Shown here piece by piece: positions 8,207-16,237 of a DNA stretch of 64,000 nt; positions within the stretch are counted from its first letter, which is position 1; each line of letters starts with the position of its first letter. The DNA lies in NCBI RefSeq assembly GCF_001571325.1, contig NZ_BCTO01000040.1, forward strand, positions 37,601 to 101,600. The letters run 5' to 3'. This stretch comes from Delftia tsuruhatensis NBRC 16741. GTDB lineage: Bacteria; Pseudomonadota; Gammaproteobacteria; Burkholderiales; Burkholderiaceae_C. The notes below the pieces were generated by a model that was not told where the DNA came from, did not search any database, and saw nothing but the letters and a program-made list of their open reading frames with translations. A program made the translations under genes and the position numbers.

Positions 8207-9217
8207 TCAGTCCAGCGTGATGTTGGCGTTCTTGATCACCGGGCCCCACTTGGCGCGCTCGGCCTCGATGAACTTTCCGTAGGCCTGGGGCGTGCCGCCC
8301 ATGACCATGCCGCCCGTGTTCTCGATCATGGCGCGCACCTCCGCGTCCTTGAGGGCCTCGTTCACGGCCTTGTTCAGGCGCTCGATCACGGCCGGCGGCG
8401 TGCTGGCCGGCGCGATCATGCCCAGCCAGTTGTACGACTCGAAGCCCTTGATGCCCGCCTCATCCAGCGTGGGCACGCCGGGCAGCACTTTCAGGCGCTG
8501 CTTGCTGGACACGGCCAGGGCCTTGACCTTGTCGCCCTGGATGGCGGGCAGGGCCGCATAGCCCATCTCGAACATGAAGGCCAGGTGGCCGCCCATCAGG
8601 TCGGTGGCCGCCAGCGCGCCGCCCTTGTAGGGCACATGGACCATTTCCGTGCGCGTCTGGAAGGCCAGCAGCTCGCCCGACAGGTGGTGGGCACCGCCCA
8701 CGCCCGACGATCCATAGGTCAGCGTGCCGGGCTTGGCCTTGGCTGCCGCGACCAGTTCGGCCACGGTCTTGAACGGCTGGTTGGGCGCCGTGGTCAGGAT
8801 CAGCGGCGCCTCTTCGATCAGGATGATGGGCTGCAGGTCGCGTGCGGCGTTGTAGGGCAGCTTTTTCATCAGCATGGGATTGGTCACCAGCGGACCCGGC
8901 GAGCCGAAGCCGAAGGTATGGCCGTCCGTGGCCTTGGCGATGGCCTCCGTGCCCGTCACGCCGCCCGCGCCGCCGCGGTTGTCGATCACGATGGGCTGGC
9001 CCAGGCTCTGGCCTATCTTGTCGGCGATCTTGCGGGCCCGCGTATCGGCAAAGCCGCCAGCCGCATAGGGCACGATGAGCTTGATGGGGCGCGAGGGCCA
9101 GGCATCTGCGCCCTGGGCCATTGCGGTGGCGGGGGCGGCGAGCAGGGCGGCAGCGGCGGCGATGGCGCTGAGGGCCAGGCCCATGCCCAGGCGGAGGGTG
9201 TTGCGGCGGGTATTCAT
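8207..9217 (-). CDS. Bug-type tripartite tricarboxylate transporter receptor
   Basis: 336 residues. An N-terminal signal peptide (about 1-36: basic start, long Ala/Leu core, signal-peptidase site near ATAMAQ) precedes a mature periplasmic binding protein with the family hallmarks WPSRPIKLIVPYAAGG, VIDNRGGAGGVTGTEAIA and THPYKG-like VPYKGGALA segments. Bug receptors bind carboxylates for TctAB-type importers; many are orphan receptors, and no TctA/TctB gene is present here. It sits 44 bases from its neighbours on each side in a three-gene operon, between another Bug gene and the lyase, so it probably binds the lyase substrate or a precursor. Confidence 0.9.
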   Translation of the reverse strand: MNTRRNTLRLGMGLALSAIAAAAALLAAPATAMAQGADAWPSRPIKLIVPYAAGGFADTRARKIADKIGQSLGQPIVIDNRGGAGGVTGTEAIAKATDGHTFGFGSPGPLVTNPMLMKKLPYNAARDLQPIILIEEAPLILTTAPNQPFKTVAELVAAAKAKPGTLTYGSSGVGGAHHLSGELLAFQTRTEMVHVPYKGGALAATDLMGGHLAFMFEMGYAALPAIQGDKVKALAVSSKQRLKVLPGVPTLDEAGIKGFESYNWLGMIAPASTPPAVIERLNKAVNEALKDAEVRAMIENTGGMVMGGTPQAYGKFIEAERAKWGPVIKNANITLD

Positions 9218-9261
9218 GGTGTCTTGTCTCGGTTGGGATCGGTGGTGATGGCGCAAGCGGT

Positions 9262-10272
9262 TCACTTTTCCTGCATGTTCGCGGCCTTGACGATCTCGCC
9301 CAGGCGCTTGCGTTCGGCGTCTGTGAACTTCACGAACTCGGCGCGCGTGCCGCCGATGGGCTCGATGCCCAGGCCCTTGAGCTTTTCCACCGTGGCCGGC
9401 TCCTTCATGGCCTTGTCCACGGCGGCGGCCAGCTTGTCCAGGATGGCGGGCGGCGTCCCCTTGGGCGCATGGATGCCGGCCCAGTGCGCGATCTGCAGCT
9501 CGGCAAAGCCCTGCTCCACGGCGGTGGACAGCTGCGGATAGGCCGAGATGCGCTGCGTCCAGGTGGTGGCCAGGGCCTTGAACTTGCCTTCGTTGAGGAT
9601 GTGGGGCAGGGCGATGATGCTGGCCTCCGACGTGCCCTCCACCTGCCCGCCCAGCACGGCCGTCGTGCTCTCCGACCCGCTCTTGTAGGGCACGGGCTGC
9701 AGCTGGGCGCCGTACTTCACGTTCAGCATCTCGGCCACGAAATGCGGCGTGCTGCCCGTGCCGGCCGTGGCGAAATTGAAGCCCTGGCCCTTCTTCGATG
9801 CCTCGACGAAATCGCGCAGGTTCTGGTAGGGCGCGTTCTTGGGAACCACGATCACGGACGGCGCCAGGCCGATCATGGCCACCGGAACCAGCGCATCGTC
9901 CTTGAACGGCATGGTCTTCTTGATCATGCTGTTGGAGATCACGCCAGCCGCGCTCACCAGCAGGGTGTAGCCGTCGGGCTGAGCCTTGGCCACGATGTCG
10001 GCGCCCACCGTGCCTCCCGCACCCGCGCGGTTGTCGACCACCACGGGCTGGCCCAGGATCCTGGACGCGCCTTCGGCAGCCGATCGTGCCATCAGGTCAT
10101 TGGCGCCGCCTGCCGAGAACGGCACCACCAGGCGAATGGGGCGGGTGGGCCAGGCATCGGCGGCGCCGGCAGCCCGTGCAGCGACGGAGCAGGTCACGCC
10201 GGCCAGCGGCAGCGCGGCGGCAAGCAGGGTGGCCAGGGCGGTGCGGCGGGGCAGGCGGGATGGCTGGTTCAT
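9262..10272 (-). CDS. Bug-type tripartite tricarboxylate transporter receptor, first gene of operon
   Basis: 336 residues: a twin-Arg-containing N-terminus (SRLPRRTALATLLAAALPLAG), then a mature Bug receptor with WPTRPIRLVVPFSAGGANDLMAR, VVDNRAGAGGTVGADIVAKA and VPYKSGSEST. It differs clearly from the adjacent Bug protein, so the pair may be an old duplication or bind different ligands. The ATG at 10272 has GGAGACC upstream. A perfect -24/-12 promoter lies at 10319-10334 and a PrpR-type sigma-54 activator is read divergently, so transcription should be sigma-54 dependent and activator controlled. Confidence 0.9.
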   Translation of the reverse strand: MNQPSRLPRRTALATLLAAALPLAGVTCSVAARAAGAADAWPTRPIRLVVPFSAGGANDLMARSAAEGASRILGQPVVVDNRAGAGGTVGADIVAKAQPDGYTLLVSAAGVISNSMIKKTMPFKDDALVPVAMIGLAPSVIVVPKNAPYQNLRDFVEASKKGQGFNFATAGTGSTPHFVAEMLNVKYGAQLQPVPYKSGSESTTAVLGGQVEGTSEASIIALPHILNEGKFKALATTWTQRISAYPQLSTAVEQGFAELQIAHWAGIHAPKGTPPAILDKLAAAVDKAMKEPATVEKLKGLGIEPIGGTRAEFVKFTDAERKRLGEIVKAANMQEK

Positions 10273-10318
10273 GGGGTCTCCTGGAAATGCTTGAAATGAT
10301 TGAAACGCCTGCCCTGTT

Positions 10319-10334
10319 TGCAAGTGGCATGCCA
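10319..10334 (-). promoter_or_regulatory. Sigma-54 (-24/-12) promoter of the Bug-Bug-lyase operon
   Basis: On the minus strand the sequence reads TGGCATGCCACTTGCA. The invariant GG and GC are exactly 10 bases apart, and it matches the TGGCAY-N5-TTGCA consensus at every key position. Transcription should start near 10308, about 35 bases before the ATG at 10272. The divergent gene encodes a sigma-54 activator with an intact GAFTGA loop. Confidence 0.85.
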
Positions 10335-10342
10335 CCGGATCA

Positions 10343-10356
10343 AAGGGTAAACCCTT
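10343..10356. promoter_or_regulatory. Inverted repeat next to the -24 element
   Basis: AAGGGTAAACCCTT is a dyad (AAGGGT/ACCCTT) placed 8 bases upstream of the -24 box. A related GGGAAAACCC element sits at the same position beside the second sigma-54 promoter (15823-15833 region). Its protein partner is unknown. Confidence 0.55.
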
Positions 10357-10441
10357 GATATCGCAAGTTGTTGATGTGAATGGGTTTTGTGATTCTTGAA
10401 AAGTCTGCTCTGCAGGCATTCACCGATTCGCCCGGTGCGGT

Positions 10442-10476
10442 GTTGCATGAATGAAATAATCGGTTGCATGAATGAA
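10442..10476. repeat. 14-base direct repeat, 21-base period; candidate activator site
   Basis: GTTGCATGAATGAA occurs at 10442-10455 and again at 10463-10476, exactly two helical turns apart. Seen from the operon promoter it lies about 135-170 bases upstream of the predicted transcription start, the usual place for a sigma-54 enhancer site. It also covers two possible start codons of the activator gene. Confidence 0.45.
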
Positions 10477-12489
10477 TCAGTTGTGCCTTCCATGCATGCA
10501 ACCCCTGCCGGCCCCCGCGCAGCCTGGCCGCGCGTCGTCACCGTGGGCCGCCACCGCATCGGCCGCGTGCTGGAGCGCATGTCGCTGGCCGTGGGCGACC
10601 AGGTGCGCGTGGAGCATGTCAGCGCGGCCTTTGACGATGCCGTGCAGGCCGTGCGTGCGCTGCAGGCGGTCGAGCCCATAGACGCCCTGGTGGCCGCAGG
10701 GGCCAGCGGCGCCTGGGTGCGCGAGCGGGTCGATATCCCCGTCGTCATGATCGAGGTGCGCGGGTTCGATCTGCTGCAGGCGCTGGCCAGCGCACGTGCA
10801 CTGGCACAGTCCGGCGGCACGCCGCGCATCGGGCTGGTGTCGTTCGACCATCCCTCGCCGCATCTGGCCCAGTTCGACGCGCTGTTCGGCGCCGGCATTG
10901 CGCAGTTCAGCTACCACGGACCCGAAGATGCCCAGGCCTGCGTGCGTGCGCTGCAGGCCGCCGGCGTGGGCGCCGTCGTCGCGCCGGGCCTGGTGGCCGA
11001 CCTGGCCGAGCAGGCCGGCATTCCCAGCGTGCTGCTGTACTCCGATGGCGCCGTGCTGCAGGCCCTGCGTGACGCCGTGCTGCTGGCCCGCCACCGCCAT
11101 GCCGAGCGCGCCCGCCACCAGCGGCTGGAAACCGTGCTCGGCCAGTTGCAGGACGGCGTGGTCGCCGTGGACACGCAAGGCCGCATCCAGGCCCTGAACC
11201 CCACCATGGCCGCGCTGCTGGGCGCGCCCGCCAATGCGCTGCATGGCCGGCTGCTGGACGAGGTGGCACCCGCGCTGGCACTGGCACAGGCGCTGCAGTC
11301 GCAGTCCCTGGAGCCCGAAGGCAGTGAAGACGTGGTCCAGCTGGCCATGCGCACCCTGGTGGTACGGCGCGCGCCCATCGTGGAAAACGGCCAGCTCACG
11401 GGCGCCTTGCTGGTGTGCCGCGACCCGGCCACCATCCAGCGTGCCGACCGCCACCTGCGCGCCAACCGCAGCCTGCGCGGCGCGGGCGTGCGCTGGCGCA
11501 TCGAAGACTACGCGGGCGACAGCGAACCCGCCCAGCGCGTGCGCCGCCTGGCGCGCCAGTTCGCGGCCAGCGATGCCACCGTGCTCATCCAGGGCGACAG
11601 CGGCACGGGCAAGGAGTTGCTGGCCCAGGGCATGCACCGCGCCAGCCGGCGCGCGGCCCAGCCCTTCCTGGCGGTGAACTGCGCGGCCCTGGGGGAAAGC
11701 CTGCTGGAGAGCGAACTCTTCGGCTACGACGAAGGCGCTTTCACCGGCGCGCGGCGCGGCGGCAAGACCGGGCTGATCGAGGCGGCCCATACGGGCACCT
11801 TGTTCCTGGACGAGATCGGCGACATGCCGCTGGCCCTGCAGTCCCGCCTGCTGCGCGTGCTGCAGGAGCGCGAAGTGCTGCGCGTGGGCTCCACCACGCC
11901 CGTGCCGGTGGACCTGCGCGTCATCGCCGCCACGCACGCCGATCTGGCGGCCCTGGTCGAGCGCGGTGAATTCCGGCGTGACCTGTTCTACCGCCTGGCC
12001 GTGCTGCGCCTGTACATGCCCGGACTGCACGAACGCGGCCCGGCCGATGTCCAGGCCCTGGCCCGCGCCATGCTGGCGCGGCGCCTGCGCACGCAGTCGC
12101 TGCAGGCGGAAGGGCCATCGCTGGAGCCCTTGCTGGCGGCCTTGCTGGAGCTGGCATCCGGCCACCGCTGGCCCGGCAATGCGCGAGAGCTGGACAACTG
12201 GGTGGAACGCCTGCTGGCCTGCCGCCACGACCTGCGCGACAGCGCGGGCCGCGTGGACATGGGCCGCTTGCGGGAGCTGTTTCCTGAATGCGGCGGGGCT
12301 GGGCAGGGTACCGTTCAGGCCCTGCCAGCGCAGCAGCGGCAACTGCAACTGCGCGAGGCCCGGCGCGATGCCGAGCGCCAGCGCATGCGCGAAGTGCTGG
12401 AGCAGGTACAGGGCGACCAGCGCCGCGCCTGCGAGATCCTGGGCATCAGCCGGGCCACGTTGTGGCGCAGGCTCAGGGCGCCGGACTGA
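10447..12489 (+). CDS. Sigma-54 dependent transcriptional activator, PrpR type
   Basis: About 680 residues with four parts: an N-terminal PrpR/RocR-type sensory domain (about 20-200), a PAS domain (about 220-310), the AAA+ ATPase (about 350-590) and a Fis-type helix-turn-helix at the end ([18 protein letters not shown]). The ATPase carries Walker A GDSGTGKE, the sigma-54 contacting loop GAFTGA and Walker B LFLDEIGD. It is therefore a true enhancer-binding protein. It is divergent from the Bug-Bug-lyase operon, which has a matching promoter; a second such promoter precedes the prpF-like gene. The start is uncertain: ATGs at 10447, 10468 and 10492 all lack a clear ribosome site, and the first two lie in a direct repeat. 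Its stop abuts the stop of the convergent LysR gene. Confidence 0.9.
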   Translation: MNEIIGCMNESVVPSMHATPAGPRAAWPRVVTVGRHRIGRVLERMSLAVGDQVRVEHVSAAFDDAVQAVRALQAVEPIDALVAAGASGAWVRERVDIPVVMIEVRGFDLLQALASARALAQSGGTPRIGLVSFDHPSPHLAQFDALFGAGIAQFSYHGPEDAQACVRALQAAGVGAVVAPGLVADLAEQAGIPSVLLYSDGAVLQALRDAVLLARHRHAERARHQRLETVLGQLQDGVVAVDTQGRIQALNPTMAALLGAPANALHGRLLDEVAPALALAQALQSQSLEPEGSEDVVQLAMRTLVVRRAPIVENGQLTGALLVCRDPATIQRADRHLRANRSLRGAGVRWRIEDYAGDSEPAQRVRRLARQFAASDATVLIQGDSGTGKELLAQGMHRASRRAAQPFLAVNCAALGESLLESELFGYDEGAFTGARRGGKTGLIEAAHTGTLFLDEIGDMPLALQSRLLRVLQEREVLRVGSTTPVPVDLRVIAATHADLAALVERGEFRRDLFYRLAVLRLYMPGLHERGPADVQALARAMLARRLRTQSLQAEGPSLEPLLAALLELASGHRWPGNARELDNWVERLLACRHDLRDSAGRVDMGRLRELFPECGGAGQGTVQALPAQQRQLQLREARRDAERQRMREVLEQVQGDQRRACEILGISRATLWRRLRAPD

Positions 12490-13410
12490 TCAGGGTGCAT
12501 GGCCACCCAGCCGCTCGGCCAGGAAATCCATCAGCACGCGCAGCTTCAGTGGCAGATGTCTGGTGGGCGGGTGAAGAATCCACAGCTGGCCGCTGTAGTT
12601 GGGCAGGAAGCTCCAGTCCGGCAGCACCTGCACGATGCGCCCGTCCGCCAGGGCCTGCCGTGCCGTGAAGCGGGGCAGGCTGGCGATGCCGATGTGCTGC
12701 AGCACGGCGTCCAGCCGCACACCGGTGTGGTTGGCCGCATAGCGCCCGCGCACGGCCACGGTGACGGTCTTGCCGCGGCCGCGCAGCTTCCAGTGCGCGT
12801 CGCCGGGCTCCTCTCCCAGGTAGATGCAGCTGTGGGCCTTGAGGTCCAGCGGATGCGCGGGCGTGCCGTGCCGGGCCAGGTACTGGGGCGAGGCGCACAG
12901 CAGATGGTCGATGTCCATCAGGTGGCGGCCCATGAGGCCTGGCGGCGGGTGGTTGGTGATGCGTATGGCCAGGTCCACGGGGTCATCGATCAGGTCCATG
13001 TAGCGGTCTTCCAGCCGCATTTGCACGTCGACCTCGGGATACAGGGCCAGGAAGTCGGGCATGTGGGGATGGACCACGGTATGGCCCACGGCCTTGGGCA
13101 CGCTGATGCGCACCAGGCCGCGCGGCTGCGCGTCCTGAAGCAGGGATGCAGCCATGACGGCCTGCGCGGCGCCCACCATGTCCAGGCAGCGCGCATGCAC
13201 TTCGCGGCCGGCCTCGCTCAGGCGCAGCTTGCGCGTGGTGCGTTCCAGCAGGCGCAGGCCCAGCGCCTTTTCCAGCCGCGCCACGCCCCGGCTGGTGGCC
13301 GATGGCGTGCTGCCCAGCTGGCGCGCGGCCTCGGAGAAGCTGCCCGTGTCCACCACCTTGACGAAGATGGCCATTTCTCCGAACAGGGGCAGGGCTTGAT
13401 TTGTGCTCAT
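12490..13410 (-). CDS. LysR family transcriptional regulator
   Basis: 306 residues. The winged helix-turn-helix spans about 10-70 (FVKVVDTGSFSEAARQLGSTPSATSRGVARLEKALGLRLLERTTR). The rest is an effector domain of the CrgA/DsdC-like LysR subgroup. It is divergent from a PLP-dependent dehydratase gene across 67 bases and is likely to control it. The stop codon directly abuts that of the sigma-54 activator (TGATCA at 12487-12492), so the two genes end tail to tail with no spacer. Confidence 0.9.
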   Translation of the reverse strand: MSTNQALPLFGEMAIFVKVVDTGSFSEAARQLGSTPSATSRGVARLEKALGLRLLERTTRKLRLSEAGREVHARCLDMVGAAQAVMAASLLQDAQPRGLVRISVPKAVGHTVVHPHMPDFLALYPEVDVQMRLEDRYMDLIDDPVDLAIRITNHPPPGLMGRHLMDIDHLLCASPQYLARHGTPAHPLDLKAHSCIYLGEEPGDAHWKLRGRGKTVTVAVRGRYAANHTGVRLDAVLQHIGIASLPRFTARQALADGRIVQVLPDWSFLPNYSGQLWILHPPTRHLPLKLRVLMDFLAERLGGHAP

Positions 13411-13477
13411 GGCGCAAAGAATATTTGGAATACCGGGGGATTATCGCGATGGCAGCCCGGTTCTACACTGCCGCTCC

Positions 13478-14410
13478 ATGCCTTTGCACACCTCCACTCC
13501 CCTCATCGAATCCCATGCCCTGGGCCAGGCCAGCGGCCAGAACATCTGGCTCAAGCTGGACGCGCTGCAGCCTTGCGGATCATTCAAGTTGCGCGGCATA
13601 GGCCATGCCTGCGAGACCCTGGCGGGCCAGGGCAAGAAGCGCTTTGTGGCCTCGTCGGGCGGCAATGCCGGCATTGCCGTGGCCTATGCGGGACGGCAGC
13701 TGTCGATGCCCGTCACCGTGGTCGTTCCCCAGACCACGACCGAGCATGCACGGGCATTGATCCGCGCCCAGGGCGCCGAGCTGATCGTGCATGGCTCCGT
13801 CTGGGACGAGGCCAATGCGCTGGCCCAGTCCCTGCTGGGTGCCGACGATGCCTTTGTCCACCCGTTTGACGATCCGCTGCTGTGGGCCGGGCATTCCACC
13901 CTCGTCGACGAACTGGCCGCTGCCGGCTTCAAGCCCGACGCCGTGGTGCTGGCCGTGGGCGGCGGCGGCCTGCTGGCCGGCGTGGTGCAGGGCCTGGAGC
14001 GCCATGGCTGGACCGATGTGCCCGTGATCGCGGCGGAGACGGCCGGCGCCGATTCTCTGGCGCAGTCCCTGGCCCAGGGCCGCCGCGTACTGCTGGACCG
14101 CATCACCAGCGTGGCTACTTCGCTGGGCGCGCGCCAGGTCTGCCAGCGGGCCTTCGATCTGGCGCAGGTGCACCCCGTGCGCAGCGCCGTGGTGACGGAT
14201 GCGCAGGCGCTGCAGGCCTGCCTGCGCTTCATTGACGACCATCGCCTGCATGTGGAGCCGGCCTGTGGCGCCGCGCTGGCCCTGGCCTACGGGCGCGCTC
14301 CTGCGTTGCAAGGCTTCCAGCGCGTGCTGGTGGTGGCCTGCGGCGGCACGACGAACACGCTGGAGCAGCTCCAGGCGTGGCGTGGGGCGGCGCTGGCAGC
14401 CGAGGCGTGA
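13478..14410 (+). CDS. PLP-dependent threonine/serine dehydratase-family enzyme
   Basis: 310 residues of fold type II PLP enzymes. The Schiff-base lysine is in GSFKLRG (about residue 36), the substrate loop is SSGGNAGIAVAYAG, and the phosphate-binding glycine loop is VGGGGLLAGVV. Family members dehydrate L-serine or L-threonine to the 2-oxo acid, or racemise serine. Length suits the compact form without a regulatory ACT domain, so a catabolic role is likely. The ATG at 13478 (MPLHTSTPLIESHAL) is where homology should start; an upstream frame crosses the divergent LysR promoter. The neighbouring LysR protein is the probable regulator. Confidence 0.85.
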   Translation: MPLHTSTPLIESHALGQASGQNIWLKLDALQPCGSFKLRGIGHACETLAGQGKKRFVASSGGNAGIAVAYAGRQLSMPVTVVVPQTTTEHARALIRAQGAELIVHGSVWDEANALAQSLLGADDAFVHPFDDPLLWAGHSTLVDELAAAGFKPDAVVLAVGGGGLLAGVVQGLERHGWTDVPVIAAETAGADSLAQSLAQGRRVLLDRITSVATSLGARQVCQRAFDLAQVHPVRSAVVTDAQALQACLRFIDDHRLHVEPACGAALALAYGRAPALQGFQRVLVVACGGTTNTLEQLQAWRGAALAAEA

Positions 14411-14444
14411 GCACGGCTGCGGCCTGAAGTCCCGGCCCGCGCAT

Positions 14445-15656
14445 TCATGCGGCGCTCAACACCTCGCCGGGGACCCTGATCCAGCCTTCCATCAGGATGC
14501 GTGCGCTGCGGCTCATCAGGGCCTTGGTCACCTGCCACTGGCCGTTCACCAAACGGGCCTCGGCGCCCACGCGCAGCGTTCCGGAGGGGTGGCCAAAGCG
14601 CACGGCGCTGCGCTCGCCGCCGCCTGCCGCCAGATTCACCAGCGTGCCCGGCACAGCCGCTGCGGTGCCGATGGCCACGGCAGCCGTGCCCATCATGGCG
14701 TGGTGCAGCTTGCCCATGGACAGGGCGCGCACCAGCAGGTCCACGTCACCCGATTCAATGCGCTTGCCGCTGGATGCCGTGTAGGCGGCCGGTGGCGCCA
14801 CAAAGGCGATCTTTGGCGTGTGCTGCCGTCTGGCGGCCTCGGCCAGGTCCTTGATCAGCCCCATCTGCAGCGCGCCGTGGGCGCGTATGGCCTCGAAGCG
14901 GGCCAGGGCCTCGTCGTCCGTGTTGATGGCGTCCTGCAGCTCGCAGCCCGTGTAGCCCAGGTCCTGGGCGTTCAGGAAGATGGTCGGAATACCCGCATTG
15001 ATCAGCGTGGCCGCCAGGCTGCCCACGCCGGGCACGTCCAGCCGGTCCACGAGGTGGCCTGTAGGGAACATGGCTCCGCCATCGTCTCCTTCATCGGCGG
15101 GATCCAGGAACTCCAGCGCCACTTCGGCGGCCGGGAAGGTCACGCCATCGAGCTCGAAGGAGCCGGTCTCCTGGACCTGGCCTTGCGTGATGGGCACATG
15201 GGCCACGATGGTCTTGGCGATGTTGGCCTGCCAGATGCGAATGGTGACCGTGCCGTTGCGAGGAATGCGCGCGGGATCTATCAGTCCCATGTGGATGGCG
15301 CAGGGCCCCACGGCGGCCGAGAGGTTGCCGCAGTTGCCGCTCCAGTCCACAAACGGCTGGTCGATGGCGACCTGGCCAAACAGATAGTCCACGTCATGGC
15401 CTTCCCGCGTACTGGGAGCCAGGATCACGGCCTTGCTGGTGCTGGACGATGCATTGCCCATGCCGTCGATCTGCTTGCCGTACGGGTCGGGGCTGCCCAG
15501 GGCGCGCAACAGGATGGCGTCGCGCACCGGTCCGGGGCGCTGGGCCGCCTCGGGCAGATCCTGCAGGCGAAAGAACACGCCCTTGCTGGTGCCGCCGCGC
15601 AGATAGGTGGCAGGGATGCGCAACTGGGGAAGAAAGGTTTCGGGGATCGCGCCCAT
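14445..15656 (-). CDS. prpF: PrpF family 2-methylaconitate / oxalomesaconate isomerase
   Basis: 403 residues of the PrpF/diaminopimelate-epimerase-like fold. These enzymes move a double bond or cis-trans isomerise unsaturated tricarboxylates such as 2-methylaconitate or 4-oxalomesaconate. Visible family segments are the N-terminal RIPATYLRGGTSKGVFF, DGMGNASSSTSKAVI, DWSGNCGNLSAAVGPCAI and C-terminal GHPSGTLRVGA. In methylcitrate clusters PrpF works with AcnD, but neither acnD, prpC nor prpD is here. The -24/-12 promoter upstream is almost the same as that of the Bug-Bug-lyase operon, so a shared pathway is likely. The exact substrate, and hence the symbol, is tentative. Confidence 0.82.
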   Translation of the reverse strand: MGAIPETFLPQLRIPATYLRGGTSKGVFFRLQDLPEAAQRPGPVRDAILLRALGSPDPYGKQIDGMGNASSSTSKAVILAPSTREGHDVDYLFGQVAIDQPFVDWSGNCGNLSAAVGPCAIHMGLIDPARIPRNGTVTIRIWQANIAKTIVAHVPITQGQVQETGSFELDGVTFPAAEVALEFLDPADEGDDGGAMFPTGHLVDRLDVPGVGSLAATLINAGIPTIFLNAQDLGYTGCELQDAINTDDEALARFEAIRAHGALQMGLIKDLAEAARRQHTPKIAFVAPPAAYTASSGKRIESGDVDLLVRALSMGKLHHAMMGTAAVAIGTAAAVPGTLVNLAAGGGERSAVRFGHPSGTLRVGAEARLVNGQWQVTKALMSRSARILMEGWIRVPGEVLSAA

Positions 15657-16237
15657 CTCAGGCCTCCTGTGCTGTTGTTCGTATCTGTGTCTGTTCTTGC
15701 GGTCTGCCGATCGCCGGAGCGCGCAGCCTCTGGCGGCGGTTGATGCCCATGGACGGTGTCCCCTGCGGTGTCAGGCGATGGCAGTAGGCCAGGTTTGTTG
15801 CAAGCGCCATGCCATCCGCATCAAGGGAAAACCCGTGCAAGCCTTGCAGCGCGCCAGCACAGGGCGTGTGCACTGCGGTGCTGGCTGCCGCCGCAACATT
15901 CGTTTCACTGTCGTTTCAAAATTGCTGCTTTTGATTTCATGGATGAGGGAGCGTGCAACGGTTCGGTCCCCCAGTCCCACGCCGGCCTGCGGAGCTCTCT
16001 AGGGTTTGCCCGGGCCAGCCTTCAGCAAGTGTGCTTGCAGACGATAGAGGAAGGGTGTTTGTAGGATTTGTCTTATCCATGGTTCGCCTGCCGCGTGCCG
16101 AAATCCATTTATCCTCGCGCTCTGCTCCACATGGCCTGTACTGCCCTTTCCGGTGAACCTGCCATGGGGCTGGCAACGAGCGGTTCCGTGCTCCTGGACC
16201 GATTTCCCGTGACCGCCTATTCCGCCTTAGCCGCTCC
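15657..16237. other. Intergenic region between prpF-like gene and the c-di-GMP protein gene
   Basis: About 580 bases without a supportable gene. It holds a sigma-54 promoter read to the left (15799-15814), a GGGAAAACCC element just upstream of it, two CGTTTCA direct repeats at 15901-15907 and 15912-15918 (about 115-130 bases before the predicted transcription start) and presumably the promoter of the gene starting at 16238. Confidence 0.6.
15799..15814 (-). promoter_or_regulatory. Sigma-54 (-24/-12) promoter of the prpF-like gene
   Basis: The minus strand reads TGGCATGGCGCTTGCA, with GG and GC 10 bases apart. Outside the core it also matches the promoter at 10319-10334: both have GGGTTT(A/T)CCCTT then GAT and a C-G-G stretch just upstream of the -24 box. 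The predicted start near 15788 gives a leader of about 130 bases. Confidence 0.82.

Noticed and set aside
7302..15656. A standard methylcitrate (prpBCD) propionate operon.
   Set aside because: Methylcitrate synthase and methylcitrate dehydratase or AcnD genes are absent; only PrpB-like, PrpF-like and PrpR-like proteins are present, so the pathway is left open.
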